Shown piece by piece: positions 7,904-16,110 of a stretch of 64,000 bases of DNA. Origin of the DNA: Gemmatimonadota bacterium (GTDB lineage: Bacteria; Gemmatimonadota; Gemmatimonadetes; Longimicrobiales; Gaopeijiaceae); NCBI GenBank assembly GCA_015664885.1, contig DQPL01000098.1, positions 1 through 64,000 of the forward strand, read 5' to 3'. A program made the translations under genes and the position numbers. Numbering within the stretch: the first letter of the stretch is position 1; each line of letters opens with the position of its first letter. The notes under the pieces were generated by a model. It had not been told where the DNA came from and made no database searches. It saw nothing but the letters and a program-made list of their open reading frames with translations.

Positions 7904-9313
7904 CTAGCTCACGATCCTCCTATTCTGCAGCACCTTCTGCATGTACTTCTGGAAGAAGAACTTCTGGATGTCCATCATGTCGATCTCGCGGCCCTGGATG
8001 TAGGTCTGCTCGATATCGCTGGTCATATCGAGCGGGGTTCCCGTGGTGATGAGGAGCGTCGCCTGCTTGCCGGGCTCCAGTGAACCGACCATGTCGCTGA
8101 TCCCCATGAACTCGGCGGCGTTGATCGTCACGGCCTTGAGCGCTTCTTCTTCGGGTAGCCCAAAGGCCACGGCGACGCCCGCTTCCCATGGCAGTCGGTT
8201 CGTGTAGAGCGTCCCCGAGCCGCCGGAAATGGCGAACTTCACACCCGCTTCGTGGAGGCGGGCCGGCATGGAGTATGCTCCGTCGTATCCCTCGTATTGA
8301 CGGCCTGGCGCCGCCATGGTCGAGGTGATGATCAAGGGGATATCGTTGGCCACCAACCGGTCTGCCACGTGAATCGCATCCCTCCCCCCACGGATTACGA
8401 GGCGCAGTCCCTCTTCTTGTGCCCAGGTGATGGCGTCGTTGATCTGGGCCGCGCCGTCTGCTGAAACAACCACAGGAATCTCCGCGTTGATCGCGGGAAT
8501 CATGGCGATGTAGCGCGAGTCGGTCCGGGTTTGTTCACCAGCGGCGGCTGCGTCGCGATATGCGCGCGCTTCGGCGAAGAAATTCTTGAGCTTCTCCACC
8601 TGCTCGGCATAGGTGGGCGGCGGGCCCTGCGGCGGGCCCCCGCGCCCTTGTCCGAAGCCGCGGCCCCTGCCCCGCCGGGGGTTGGGATTCGGCCAGTTCA
8701 CGTTCAAGGCCGCCGCCGACTTCATCGACATTTCTTCCCAATCCCACCCCTCGAGGCTCATTGCCGAGGACATGCCGGAGATGAGGCCGCCCCCCGGTGT
8801 GGTGAGGGTCACGAGCACGCCGGCGGATCGGGAGGTGCCGATGTGGCGGCTCTCCGCATTGACTGCGATCTCGGCTCGAATGTTGGGGTTGAAGTCGCCC
8901 AACTCGTTGACGTCACTCGAGACGTCCACGGCGCCGATCTCGCTGATCCCGACTGTGCTGTAGGCGTCGATGAGGCCGGGGTAGATGTGTTTGCCGGAGA
9001 CGTCCACCACGCGGGCCCCCGCGGGAATCTCCACGTCGGTGCCGACGGCGATGATCACCCCGTTCTCGAACAAGATGGTGCCGTTTTCGATCACACCGTT
9101 GGTCACGGTGTGGATGGTGGCCCCTCGTAGCGCCACCGGTTCGGACTGGGGCGGGACGGTCATGCGCACTTGTGCGCTCACCGAAGTCGGCGACAACAGA
9201 GGGGCGGCCGCAGCTGCGATCGCTACGGCTAGCGTAAGGGCGGACACACCGCCGGCCCGGGACAGATAGCCCGTCATAACTCCTCGCTTCGTCATGGTCG
9301 TGGTCGTAGTCAT
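7904..9313 (-). CDS. Secreted amidohydrolase-family protein lacking the usual metal ligands
   Basis: The product is about 469 residues. ATG 9313 is used; a TTG two codons earlier overlaps the upstream stop. A threonine-rich start ([11 protein letters not shown]) leads into a signal peptide ending at SVSAQ. The fold signature is clear: an N-terminal beta-sandwich ([21 protein letters not shown]), [16 protein letters not shown] where the HxH metal pair normally sits, and the C-terminal [14 protein letters not shown] and [10 protein letters not shown] motifs. The HxH is replaced by AYS, and the later Asp loop reads ISGGSGT. It may therefore be a non-catalytic partner of the tandem amidohydrolase just upstream, with which it is translationally linked. 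A Gly/Arg/Pro-rich insertion sits near residue 215. Confidence 0.75.
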   Translation of the reverse strand: MTTTTTMTKRGVMTGYLSRAGGVSALTLAVAIAAAAAPLLSPTSVSAQVRMTVPPQSEPVALRGATIHTVTNGVIENGTILFENGVIIAVGTDVEIPAGARVVDVSGKHIYPGLIDAYSTVGISEIGAVDVSSDVNELGDFNPNIRAEIAVNAESRHIGTSRSAGVLVTLTTPGGGLISGMSSAMSLEGWDWEEMSMKSAAALNVNWPNPNPRRGRGRGFGQGRGGPPQGPPPTYAEQVEKLKNFFAEARAYRDAAAAGEQTRTDSRYIAMIPAINAEIPVVVSADGAAQINDAITWAQEEGLRLVIRGGRDAIHVADRLVANDIPLIITSTMAAPGRQYEGYDGAYSMPARLHEAGVKFAISGGSGTLYTNRLPWEAGVAVAFGLPEEEALKAVTINAAEFMGISDMVGSLEPGKQATLLITTGTPLDMTSDIEQTYIQGREIDMMDIQKFFFQKYMQKVLQNRRIVS

Positions 9314-9315
9314 GG

Positions 9316-12300
9316 TCAATTCCTCCCGGGCCGGCGGCGCCTGCCCCTGTCCTCGTCCTCGTCGTCGTTCTCCCCGACGGAGAGGATGGCTTGTATTAGC
9401 TGGGTGCGCTCCCGATCGATCTGCACGCGCATGGCTGCATCCTCCTCGAGGGAGAAGTAACGTCGGCCGTCCACCCAGGTCTGCTCGGCCCGAGTGAACT
9501 GAGACAGCGGGTTGCCGCTCCAGATCACGAAGTCGCCGTCCTTGCCTGCCTCGAGCGAGCCCACGCGGGCGTCGATGGCTACGGCCTTCGCGGACCCGTT
9601 GGTCACCGTCGAAAGCGCCTGCTCCGGCGTGAGGCCGGTGCGCAGCAGTTTGCCCGCCTCCCAGTTCATGCGGCTGGCGATCTCGTTGTTGTCAGAGTGG
9701 AGCGACGTCACCACGCCCGCTTCGATCAGAATGCGAGCGTTGTACACCGTGGCGTCGTACGCCTCGAGCTTGAACGCGCCCCAGTCACTCCACACGACTG
9801 CGGCCACGCCAGAGGCGGCCAGCTCGGGCGCGATCTTGTAGGCCTCGACCCCGTGCTGCAGGGTCTGCACCCGGAAGCCGAACTCCTCTGCCAGGCGGAC
9901 AAGGGCCAGGAACTCGTCGGCGCGGTAGCCGTGAGACGAGATCAGCAACTCCTGGTTCAGGATGTCGAGGATCGCCTCCATGCGCAGGTCGCGGCGGGGG
10001 GGGATGCCCTCGCCGTTGGCCTCCCAGCGCTGCCACTCCCGCTCGTAATCGCGGGCTGCCAAGAAGTGGTCGCGGATGATCTCCTGCGTCCCCATACGGG
10101 TGTCCGGGTACCGTCCCTGACGCCGCTTGGGGTTCTCCCCCAACGCGAACTTCACCGTCCGGGGCGCGCCTTCGAGCTTGAGGTCCTCGGGCAGGGAGCC
10201 CCAACGCATCTTCACGAAGACGTTTTCTCCTCCGATGGGGTTTGCCGAGCCGTGCTTGATGTGAGCGGTCGTGAGCCCGCCGGCGAGTTGGCGGTACATC
10301 CAGATGTTGTTGTGCGTGACGACATCGCCCATCTGCACTTCGGGAACGATGGCAAAGCCACTTTCGTTGACCGAACTGACCCCGGAATGGATGTGGGGGT
10401 CGATGAGCCCAGGTGTCACGTGCTTGCCGGTAGCGTCGATCTCTATCGCCCCTCTGGGCGCGTCGAGATCAGGACCCACCGCCACGATCGTTCCGGCCTG
10501 GATCAAGAGATCGGCATTCTCCATCAGCCCCAAAGGCCCCTGGCTCCATACGGTGGCGTTACGCACCACCACGGCAGCGGGCTGCTCGGGGATGGCGCTC
10601 ACCCCGTACTCCATCATGGGTCGAATGAACGGGAGGTCGATCTCGGGGACGTTCATAGCTACCGTGCCCCGAGTGGCTCCCTCGAACGCTTCTGTGCGGG
10701 ACCCGCGGAACGACGGGTTCGCGCCGTTGGGGAGGGACGTCCACCCGTAGAACTCCTCACCCCGTACCGAACCTGCCAGGAGGGCGACTCCTTCGTATCC
10801 CAGGTCCTCACCATCGAAGCGCACCTCGATACGGCCGGTCTCGGCCACGACCTCGGCCGAGGCCAGGTCGATGCTGGCGCCATCCGGCCCCGCGACATCG
10901 ATGGACCCGCGCAGGCGGTTCAGCGGCCCCTCGAGACGGAGTTCCGCCTCGAAGCCCCACTCGTCGTCGGACGTGATGAGCCAGGTTCCTCGAGGGTCGA
11001 TCTCGGGCGGGCGCGTGACCTCGTAGGCCCGCCCATGCACCCAGACGTCACGGACGGTGGCCTCTTCGGTGAAGAGGTCGCCTTCGCTCACGACGAGGTT
11101 GGCTACCCTGCCCTCCTCAATCGTGCCGTGGGTGTTCTCGAGGCCCAACAATGCTGCTGGCGTAGTGGTAAGCGCCGCCAGGGCGTCTGATGTGGACAGC
11201 CCCCGCGCCACCGCGATGCGCAGGTTGGGCAGGAACTCATTCAGCGACGAAAGCCCGCTGGAAGTGATCGCGAAGCGGATGCCGGCATCCGCTAGCTGCG
11301 CGGGGCTCGTGGGCGCCAGATACCAATCGCGCAGGTCGGCCAAACTGGCGTTCAGCGCCGACTCCGGGTCATCGACGTCGGGGGCGTCGGAGAAGCTCAG
11401 GGGTATGATGAGCGGGTCGGTGCGTCCCCGGAGCACATCGATAATGCGGTACTCTTCACCGCTTCCCCGGTACCATGCGTCCACGCCGTACTCCGCGGCA
11501 AGCTTGTAGGCCCGCAAGTACTCCTCCTCGCTGCCGGTCTCGAAGACGATCGGTTGATTGCCCTGCACCGCGTCCGCGAGGGCCGCCAACGCCTCGCTGG
11601 TCTCGGGCGGCAGGAATGCGCGGCCACTGTCCTCGTAGGCGCCCCACGCCCTCATGTACCAGTCGGTATCCATGAAGGTCTGCTTGATGAGAGCAATGGT
11701 CCCCATGGACGAGTTGGGGTAGGCCCCACCCAAACTGAAGGAGCGCTGGAATCCCACAGCCTGGACCAGGTCGGAGCGGAGCACTCGGTCCCGGACCCCG
11801 GCGTCGCCCAGGTTCACGACCGAAGCTGTGCCTCGGAAGATGCCCTCCGTGGGCACGACCAGCGCCGTTCCAAATCCTTGAGAGCGGAGCGCCGCCCGGC
11901 GCTCGGGGTCGTCCTGGAGGTTCCTCGTAGTGCTGAACCAAGCCCGAACCTGTGGATTCCAGTGGGTCGGCCCCACGTCGCCGCCTTCGGGGACTGCGTC
12001 CATGCCCAGGTCCGCATGTGCATCGATGAACCCCGGATAGATCGTGTGGCCTGTCAGGTCCCAGACGCGTGCCCCAGCCGGGGCCTCCGTGTTGCGACCA
12101 ACGCTCTGGATGAGCCCGTTCCGGATTACAACAGTGGCGTCGTCCAAAACCTGCCCCGGAGCCGTCACAACCCGGGCACCCACTAGGGCGTGGAAGCCGG
12201 TGCCATTGTCCCGGATGCCCGTGACGGGCTGGGTCCGGGTCGCCTGTTGAGCTGCGACTCCGCTAGTAAGCAGGAGGCTGAGCCCCAGGAAGGAGAGGAT

Positions 12301-12321
12301 TGCTCTCACGACGTCCCCCAT
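9316..12321 (-). CDS. Secreted tandem amidohydrolase fusion (two domains)
   Basis: The product is about 1000 residues. A start near ATG 12321 gives a good signal peptide (VRAILSFLGLSLLLTSG, cleavage after VAAQ); no clear ribosome site decides between this and nearby GTG/ATG codons. Two amidohydrolase domains follow one another. The first has PGFIDAHADLGMD, with an altered metal pair. The second, beginning around residue 590, has an intact GLIDPHIHSG pair plus SSHGYRADE, LQHGVEAY and LHSDNNE, consistent with an active binuclear metal site in the imidazolonepropionase-like branch. A beta-rich insert of about 150 residues separates them. It probably acts outside the cytoplasm on a peptide- or amide-like substrate. 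The single-domain paralogue at 7904-9313 follows with overlapping ends. Confidence 0.8.
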   Translation of the reverse strand: MGDVVRAILSFLGLSLLLTSGVAAQQATRTQPVTGIRDNGTGFHALVGARVVTAPGQVLDDATVVIRNGLIQSVGRNTEAPAGARVWDLTGHTIYPGFIDAHADLGMDAVPEGGDVGPTHWNPQVRAWFSTTRNLQDDPERRAALRSQGFGTALVVPTEGIFRGTASVVNLGDAGVRDRVLRSDLVQAVGFQRSFSLGGAYPNSSMGTIALIKQTFMDTDWYMRAWGAYEDSGRAFLPPETSEALAALADAVQGNQPIVFETGSEEEYLRAYKLAAEYGVDAWYRGSGEEYRIIDVLRGRTDPLIIPLSFSDAPDVDDPESALNASLADLRDWYLAPTSPAQLADAGIRFAITSSGLSSLNEFLPNLRIAVARGLSTSDALAALTTTPAALLGLENTHGTIEEGRVANLVVSEGDLFTEEATVRDVWVHGRAYEVTRPPEIDPRGTWLITSDDEWGFEAELRLEGPLNRLRGSIDVAGPDGASIDLASAEVVAETGRIEVRFDGEDLGYEGVALLAGSVRGEEFYGWTSLPNGANPSFRGSRTEAFEGATRGTVAMNVPEIDLPFIRPMMEYGVSAIPEQPAAVVVRNATVWSQGPLGLMENADLLIQAGTIVAVGPDLDAPRGAIEIDATGKHVTPGLIDPHIHSGVSSVNESGFAIVPEVQMGDVVTHNNIWMYRQLAGGLTTAHIKHGSANPIGGENVFVKMRWGSLPEDLKLEGAPRTVKFALGENPKRRQGRYPDTRMGTQEIIRDHFLAARDYEREWQRWEANGEGIPPRRDLRMEAILDILNQELLISSHGYRADEFLALVRLAEEFGFRVQTLQHGVEAYKIAPELAASGVAAVVWSDWGAFKLEAYDATVYNARILIEAGVVTSLHSDNNEIASRMNWEAGKLLRTGLTPEQALSTVTNGSAKAVAIDARVGSLEAGKDGDFVIWSGNPLSQFTRAEQTWVDGRRYFSLEEDAAMRVQIDRERTQLIQAILSVGENDDEDEDRGRRRRPGRN

Positions 12322-12425
12322 AAGGAAATAAGATGAACCACCGCGCATCTCCCGCCGGCAGGGACCCGCGGGGGACGGAAAGTACGAAAAGTAATCTTGA
12401 GGGCTACGCTCCCGGCGCCGTGCGG

Positions 12426-12575
12426 TCAAATGGTCCGGCTCGCCCAGATCTCGATCTCAGCCGCCAGCCGTCGCAACGTGCCCAGAGTCGTCGCGGCTTC
12501 GCTCGCACCGAGTTCACGCTCAATGCGGTAGCGTCCCTCTAGGGCAGCGTTCAGGCGGGTGGTGGCTTCACTCAT
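12426..12575 (-). pseudogene. Stub of a Ser/Thr protein kinase N-terminus (49 residues)
   Basis: A short minus-strand frame runs from ATG 12575 to TGA 12426. Its first half reads MSEATTRLNAALEG and then RYRIERELGA, the hallmark opening of bacterial Hanks-type kinases just before the glycine-rich loop. The expected GGMATVYLA is replaced by SEAATTLGTLRRLAAEIEIW and the frame stops, so the ATP-binding loop and everything after are missing. It is either a kinase gene lost by deletion or a tiny independent gene. It lies between the amidohydrolase pair and rlpA; nothing else was seen in 12430-12642. Confidence 0.55.
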
Positions 12576-12642
12576 GTGCTCAAGATGCGGCGCGGAGCAG
12601 CGAACCGCGAGCAGGCGGGCTCTCGGCCCGCCCCTCCCCTCC

Positions 12643-13215
12643 CTAGTTGGCCCTTCGCCTCTGATACGGCTCCAACGCCCTCACGCGCACCGCCGCAGTC
12701 CCGGTCCCCACCATGCCCAGCTTGACCGCCGCGGTATAGCTCACGTCGATGATACGCCGGTCCGGGTCGTGGAACGGGCCGCGGTCGGTCACTCTAAGCA
12801 CGACGCTGCGACCGTTCGCGAGATTGGTCACCTCGACGTAGCTCGGAAGCGGCAATGTGCGGTGCGCGGCGGTCATCCCGTACATGTCGTAGGTCTCGCC
12901 GCTACTCGTCCGCCGCCCGTGGAACGGTTCACCGTACCAGGAGGCGACGCCGCGCTCGTCGTACCCCTCTGAGGTATCGAGCACAGTGTAGACGCCGCCC
13001 GACTGTTCGTACTGGGCCATATTGCCGGTACGGCTGGGGGGTTCCGCCCGTGGGATTGCGTCCGGAATTGCGTCTACGGCGGCAACGTCCTCGGCGGTTA
13101 CGCCCCCGCCTGGGGGCGGCACGCTGGGGCCAGGCGCCCTGCCACCACCGATCATGGTGCACGAGGTCGCGGCCCACACGGTGGCCGCGAGCGCTAATCG
13201 CTGAGTCCTGTCCAT
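12643..13215 (-). CDS. rlpA: RlpA-like septal ring lipoprotein (double-psi beta-barrel)
   Basis: The 190-residue lipoprotein has the lipobox ATSC near residue 19. The C-terminal half is a canonical RlpA domain: GVASWYGEPFHGRRTSSGE, AHRTLPLPS, VTNLANGRSV, VTDRGPF and RIIDVS. RlpA proteins are lytic transglycosylases or peptidoglycan-binding proteins acting at the division septum or in denuded glycan remodelling. There is no SPOR domain, so it is a short form. The start overlaps the end of the CYTH gene by 22 bases, placing it last in the long LPS/glycan gene train. Confidence 0.9.
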   Translation of the reverse strand: MDRTQRLALAATVWAATSCTMIGGGRAPGPSVPPPGGGVTAEDVAAVDAIPDAIPRAEPPSRTGNMAQYEQSGGVYTVLDTSEGYDERGVASWYGEPFHGRRTSSGETYDMYGMTAAHRTLPLPSYVEVTNLANGRSVVLRVTDRGPFHDPDRRIIDVSYTAAVKLGMVGTGTAAVRVRALEPYQRRRAN

Positions 13216-13712
13216 TCTTTCACTGCCTTGTAGGCCTTCTTGACAAGCTTACGCTGCGTCTTAGGTGTCAGGCGCGCTAAGCGACCACTGACAAAGTGGT
13301 TATCATCCGTTACTTCACGTACAATCTGGACACCGTGTGGCGCTTCCGGCAGCGGATCGCTCTCATCCCCGAGCTCGATTTCCATGAGCGCCAAACCGTC
13401 CAGGGCGCCCAGAAATCGATCGAGCTCCCAGGGGCCGATCTTCCAGCGAATCTTCTCGACGATGCGGTCCTCGGCGGCCTCCATGAGCCGAACGGCCATC
13501 TCTTCGGGCACGACCGTCTCCACCTCTTCGCGACGGATGCCAGAGCCGATCTTGCATGTGAGCACGGCGCCCCTGGGCTCACCGGTGCGGATGCGCACCG
13601 AGGGCTCTCCGTTGCGGATGTAGCCTTGGCGGTAATGGTGCCCGTCGCCGAGCGTGTACCAGAGCGTATCCACGACACGAACCAGGAATCGCCGCTCGAT
13701 CTCCCAGGCCAA
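13194..13712 (-). CDS. CYTH-domain protein (triphosphate tunnel metalloenzyme-like)
   Basis: The 172-residue protein begins MAWEIERRFLV, the CYTH ExExK signature with arginine in the lysine place. Alternating charged strands follow, as expected for the tunnel fold: RQGYIRNGEPSVRIR, LTCKIGSGIRREE, IRWKIG and LMEIELG. Relatives hydrolyse inorganic triphosphate or nucleoside triphosphates, or make cAMP; single-domain bacterial forms near this size are usually triphosphatases. The C-terminus is lysine-rich (KTQRKLVKKAYKAVKEW). It sits four bases after a methyltransferase and overlaps rlpA. Confidence 0.85.
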   Translation of the reverse strand: MAWEIERRFLVRVVDTLWYTLGDGHHYRQGYIRNGEPSVRIRTGEPRGAVLTCKIGSGIRREEVETVVPEEMAVRLMEAAEDRIVEKIRWKIGPWELDRFLGALDGLALMEIELGDESDPLPEAPHGVQIVREVTDDNHFVSGRLARLTPKTQRKLVKKAYKAVKEWTGLSD

Positions 13713-13716
13713 CCCC

Positions 13717-14427
13717 CTACCCTCCCGGTTTCCGGCCGAGAACCGCGATGCGTCGCCTCAGAAACGGGACGAACCCCTGAAGCAGGCGTTCCGCGACGTT
13801 GAGGCCCGGCAGATGGGATTCTGCGTAGTAGGCGCGCTCAATCTCGAAGCCCTGGTTCACGAGCAAGGCTCTCATGCGTTCCATCGACTTGTAGTCCACA
13901 TGGCTCACGTCCCTCTTGAGGACAATATCTCTGTTCTTGAGCGCTTCCAGAAAGTGCCCACGGTGCGGAGTCCAGGTGCTGAAGCGACCGCCAGGCCTGA
14001 GCAGTCGGTAGGCCTCCTTCGCTACGCGCTCGGAGTCGTCAGGATACAGGTGCTCGAAGAAGTCCGCAGCGATAACCACGTCGTAGGCGGCGCCCTCGAG
14101 GCCGGTGTCGCCCCCGTCGGCGCACACGAAACGCAGGCGGTCGCGGGGATCGGCCTCCAGCCGCCGCTTACAGATCTCGATGCTCTTCTCGCTGAAGTCG
14201 ATACCGATGATCTCTTCTACGCGGTCCGCGAGCTCAAAGCCGAACGTTCCCCATCCGCAGCCCAGATCGACCACCCGATCGCTCGGCTTGGGCTCGTGGA
14301 TCGAGAGGACTTTGTTTATGCGGTACCGCTGGAAGCGACTCTCGGTATCGATGAGGTGAACCGTACCCTCTTCGAAGTAGTCGCTGGAGTCGTAGAACTC
14401 CTTCCCGATGCGGGGCTCGCTCGTCAC
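13717..14427 (-). CDS. Class I SAM-dependent methyltransferase
   Basis: The product is about 236 residues from GTG 14427, chosen because it forms a GTGA overlap with the upstream glycosyltransferase stop. A longer frame to 14568 would overlap that gene by 145 bases with arginine-rich sequence. The motif VVDLGCGWGTFG at residues 52-63 is the SAM-binding loop, GIDFSEKSIE is motif II, and ADFFEHLYPDD follows. The architecture resembles cyclopropane-fatty-acid synthase/UbiE-type enzymes. Given the surrounding glycosyltransferases it may methylate a lipid-linked glycan or a lipid, but the substrate is unknown. Confidence 0.8.
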   Translation of the reverse strand: MTSEPRIGKEFYDSSDYFEEGTVHLIDTESRFQRYRINKVLSIHEPKPSDRVVDLGCGWGTFGFELADRVEEIIGIDFSEKSIEICKRRLEADPRDRLRFVCADGGDTGLEGAAYDVVIAADFFEHLYPDDSERVAKEAYRLLRPGGRFSTWTPHRGHFLEALKNRDIVLKRDVSHVDYKSMERMRALLVNQGFEIERAYYAESHLPGLNVAERLLQGFVPFLRRRIAVLGRKPGG

Positions 14428-15149
14428 AGGCGTCGGAACACCTGCTGGAACTTGAGCCACCAGACGCGCCACACGGCTTCGCGCACGATGCGTTTCGACA
14501 TCTTGGATTCGCCGCTGTCCCGTTCCGTGAAGAGGATCGGGACTTCCGTAAACGTGAATCCCTTGCACCAGGCCCGGAATTTCAGCTCGATCTGGAATGC
14601 ATATCCGTTCGAGCGCACGCGATCGAGCTGAACCGACTTGAGCACTCTGCGGTGCCAGCAGTTGAAGCCTCCGGTCGCGTCGCGGACCGGCATTCTGGTG
14701 ATGGTGCGTGCGTAGACCGACCCGAAGTAACTCACCAAGAGACGGCTCATGGGCCAGTTGGAGACGGTGACCCTACCGCCCACGTACCGCGAACCGATCA
14801 CGAAGTCGTGGTGCTCAGCCGCCGCGATCAGCGAAGGCAGTGCGTCGGAAGGATGCGATATGTCGGCGTCCATCTCGAAGATCAGTTCGTAGTCTCTCTC
14901 CAGCGCCCAGGCGAAGCCCGCGAGGTAGGCCTTGCCCAAGCCGTCTTTGGAGGTGCGGTGTAGCACATGCACACGCGGCTCCTGGCTGGCCATCTCGTCA
15001 GCGAGATCACCGGTGCCGTCCGGAGAGGCGTCATCGACGACGAGCACATCGATGCGCTCGTCTTGCGCGAGAATCGTGGGCGCCTTGCGCAGGAGGTTGT
15101 CCTTCTCGTTATACGTCGGCACGATGACTAGGAAGCGCCCCTCACTCAT
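14424..15149 (-). CDS. Polyprenol-phosphate mannose synthase-like GT2 glycosyltransferase
   Basis: The 241-residue soluble GT2 opens with LVIVPTYNEKDNL, has the nucleotide-binding VVDDASPDGT and the acceptor motif EMDADISHP, then GSRYVGG and GGFNCWHRRVL. This pattern matches dolichol/polyprenol-phosphate mannosyltransferases, which transfer a hexose from a GDP- or UDP-sugar to a lipid phosphate carrier at the membrane. The product would feed membrane GT-C enzymes such as the YfhO-like protein encoded two genes upstream. It overlaps both neighbours by a few bases. Confidence 0.88.
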   Translation of the reverse strand: MSEGRFLVIVPTYNEKDNLLRKAPTILAQDERIDVLVVDDASPDGTGDLADEMASQEPRVHVLHRTSKDGLGKAYLAGFAWALERDYELIFEMDADISHPSDALPSLIAAAEHHDFVIGSRYVGGRVTVSNWPMSRLLVSYFGSVYARTITRMPVRDATGGFNCWHRRVLKSVQLDRVRSNGYAFQIELKFRAWCKGFTFTEVPILFTERDSGESKMSKRIVREAVWRVWWLKFQQVFRRL

Positions 15150-16110
15150 GGCTTGCGACCTCCCCTGCTCCGCCGGCTGCGACGTGGCGCACCCAGAACA
15201 GCGCGGCGGGAACGAGCTCTACCACTGTGGTCCAGATGCGTGCGATCACGGCGAGTGCGCCGGCCACGCCGACACCTAGATGCGGAGTCAAGAATACGAT
15301 CAACATTCCCTCTCGGATGCCGACACCCGCAGGGGCCGGGATGAACAGGTATCCGGCGACATAAGCTGCCGCGAAGGCTGAGGCCACGGGCACGATCTCG
15401 GCGGACACACCGAAGCTGATCACAAGGACCCAAAACGACAACGCGAGCACGACCCAGTTGAGCGTGTAGAGTGCGAGCCACTGCAGGCCGTGAACCGAGG
15501 CCAACTGCGGAGGCGCCTCCGTGCGCACGATGCGGAACCACAGCCGTGCTCCGGCGCGAAAACTGGGAGGGATGGCGATGAGCAACACGGCCAGCGCCAC
15601 CAGAGCGGCCGCGACCATCCCCCAGGGCCCCACCGACTCCTCCGGTGCCGTAAGCAACGCACCTAGTCCGATCGACGTGGCGGCGAGTATCGAAAGGCCC
15701 TGACCGAGCACGGCGGCCCCGGTCGCGGTGATGGGTCGCACACCCCGCGAGCTCGCGAGCGCGGCGAGTCCCGCGATCTGCCACACTTTGCCGGGCAAGT
15801 AGCGCCCGAGGTTGGCGATCATGAACAGCGGGACGGCTTGCTTCACTGGAATGTGGGCGCCACCGAGATCCCTGACGACCCGCGCCCAAAGCGCCGCGTT
15901 CATGAACATCGCGCTGAGCAGCATCGCGGCCGAGGCTGCCAACAGCACCAAGTTGGGCTGCCACTCGGCCAGGTCGAGTCGCTGGAATTCGGTCCAGTCC
16001 AGGCCCACGCGGCCAACGACATACCACGTCACCAGTGCGGTAAGGGCAAGCTGCCCCATTCGGATCAGCCAGGTCTTCAGTGAGCCTCCACGGTGCGGCG
16101 GCCGCGCCAC
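15142..16110 (-). CDS. UPF0104/LPG-synthase-type integral membrane protein
   Basis: The 322-residue protein has about eight hydrophobic helices and no soluble domain. It resembles the lysylphosphatidylglycerol synthase transmembrane (flippase-like) family: LVTWYVVGRVGLDW, an MFMNAALWARVV segment, FMIANLGRYLPGKVWQI (the family's NLGR-LPGK-like signature) and VPAALFW. In other systems such proteins act as lipid or lipid-linked sugar flippases without the synthase domain. It lies between a dolichol-phosphate-mannose-like synthase and a YfhO-like protein. The start overlaps the YfhO-like gene end; ATG 16110 is used, though a CTG overlapping that gene's stop is possible. Confidence 0.8.
   Translation of the reverse strand: MARPPHRGGSLKTWLIRMGQLALTALVTWYVVGRVGLDWTEFQRLDLAEWQPNLVLLAASAAMLLSAMFMNAALWARVVRDLGGAHIPVKQAVPLFMIANLGRYLPGKVWQIAGLAALASSRGVRPITATGAAVLGQGLSILAATSIGLGALLTAPEESVGPWGMVAAALVALAVLLIAIPPSFRAGARLWFRIVRTEAPPQLASVHGLQWLALYTLNWVVLALSFWVLVISFGVSAEIVPVASAFAAAYVAGYLFIPAPAGVGIREGMLIVFLTPHLGVGVAGALAVIARIWTTVVELVPAALFWVRHVAAGGAGEVASHE

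Noticed and set aside
9697-11190. Long plus-strand reading frame of almost 500 codons
   Set aside because: It is the antisense of the tandem amidohydrolase; composition is His/Asp/Gly/Arg-rich as expected of a shadow frame in GC-rich DNA, with no family motifs.
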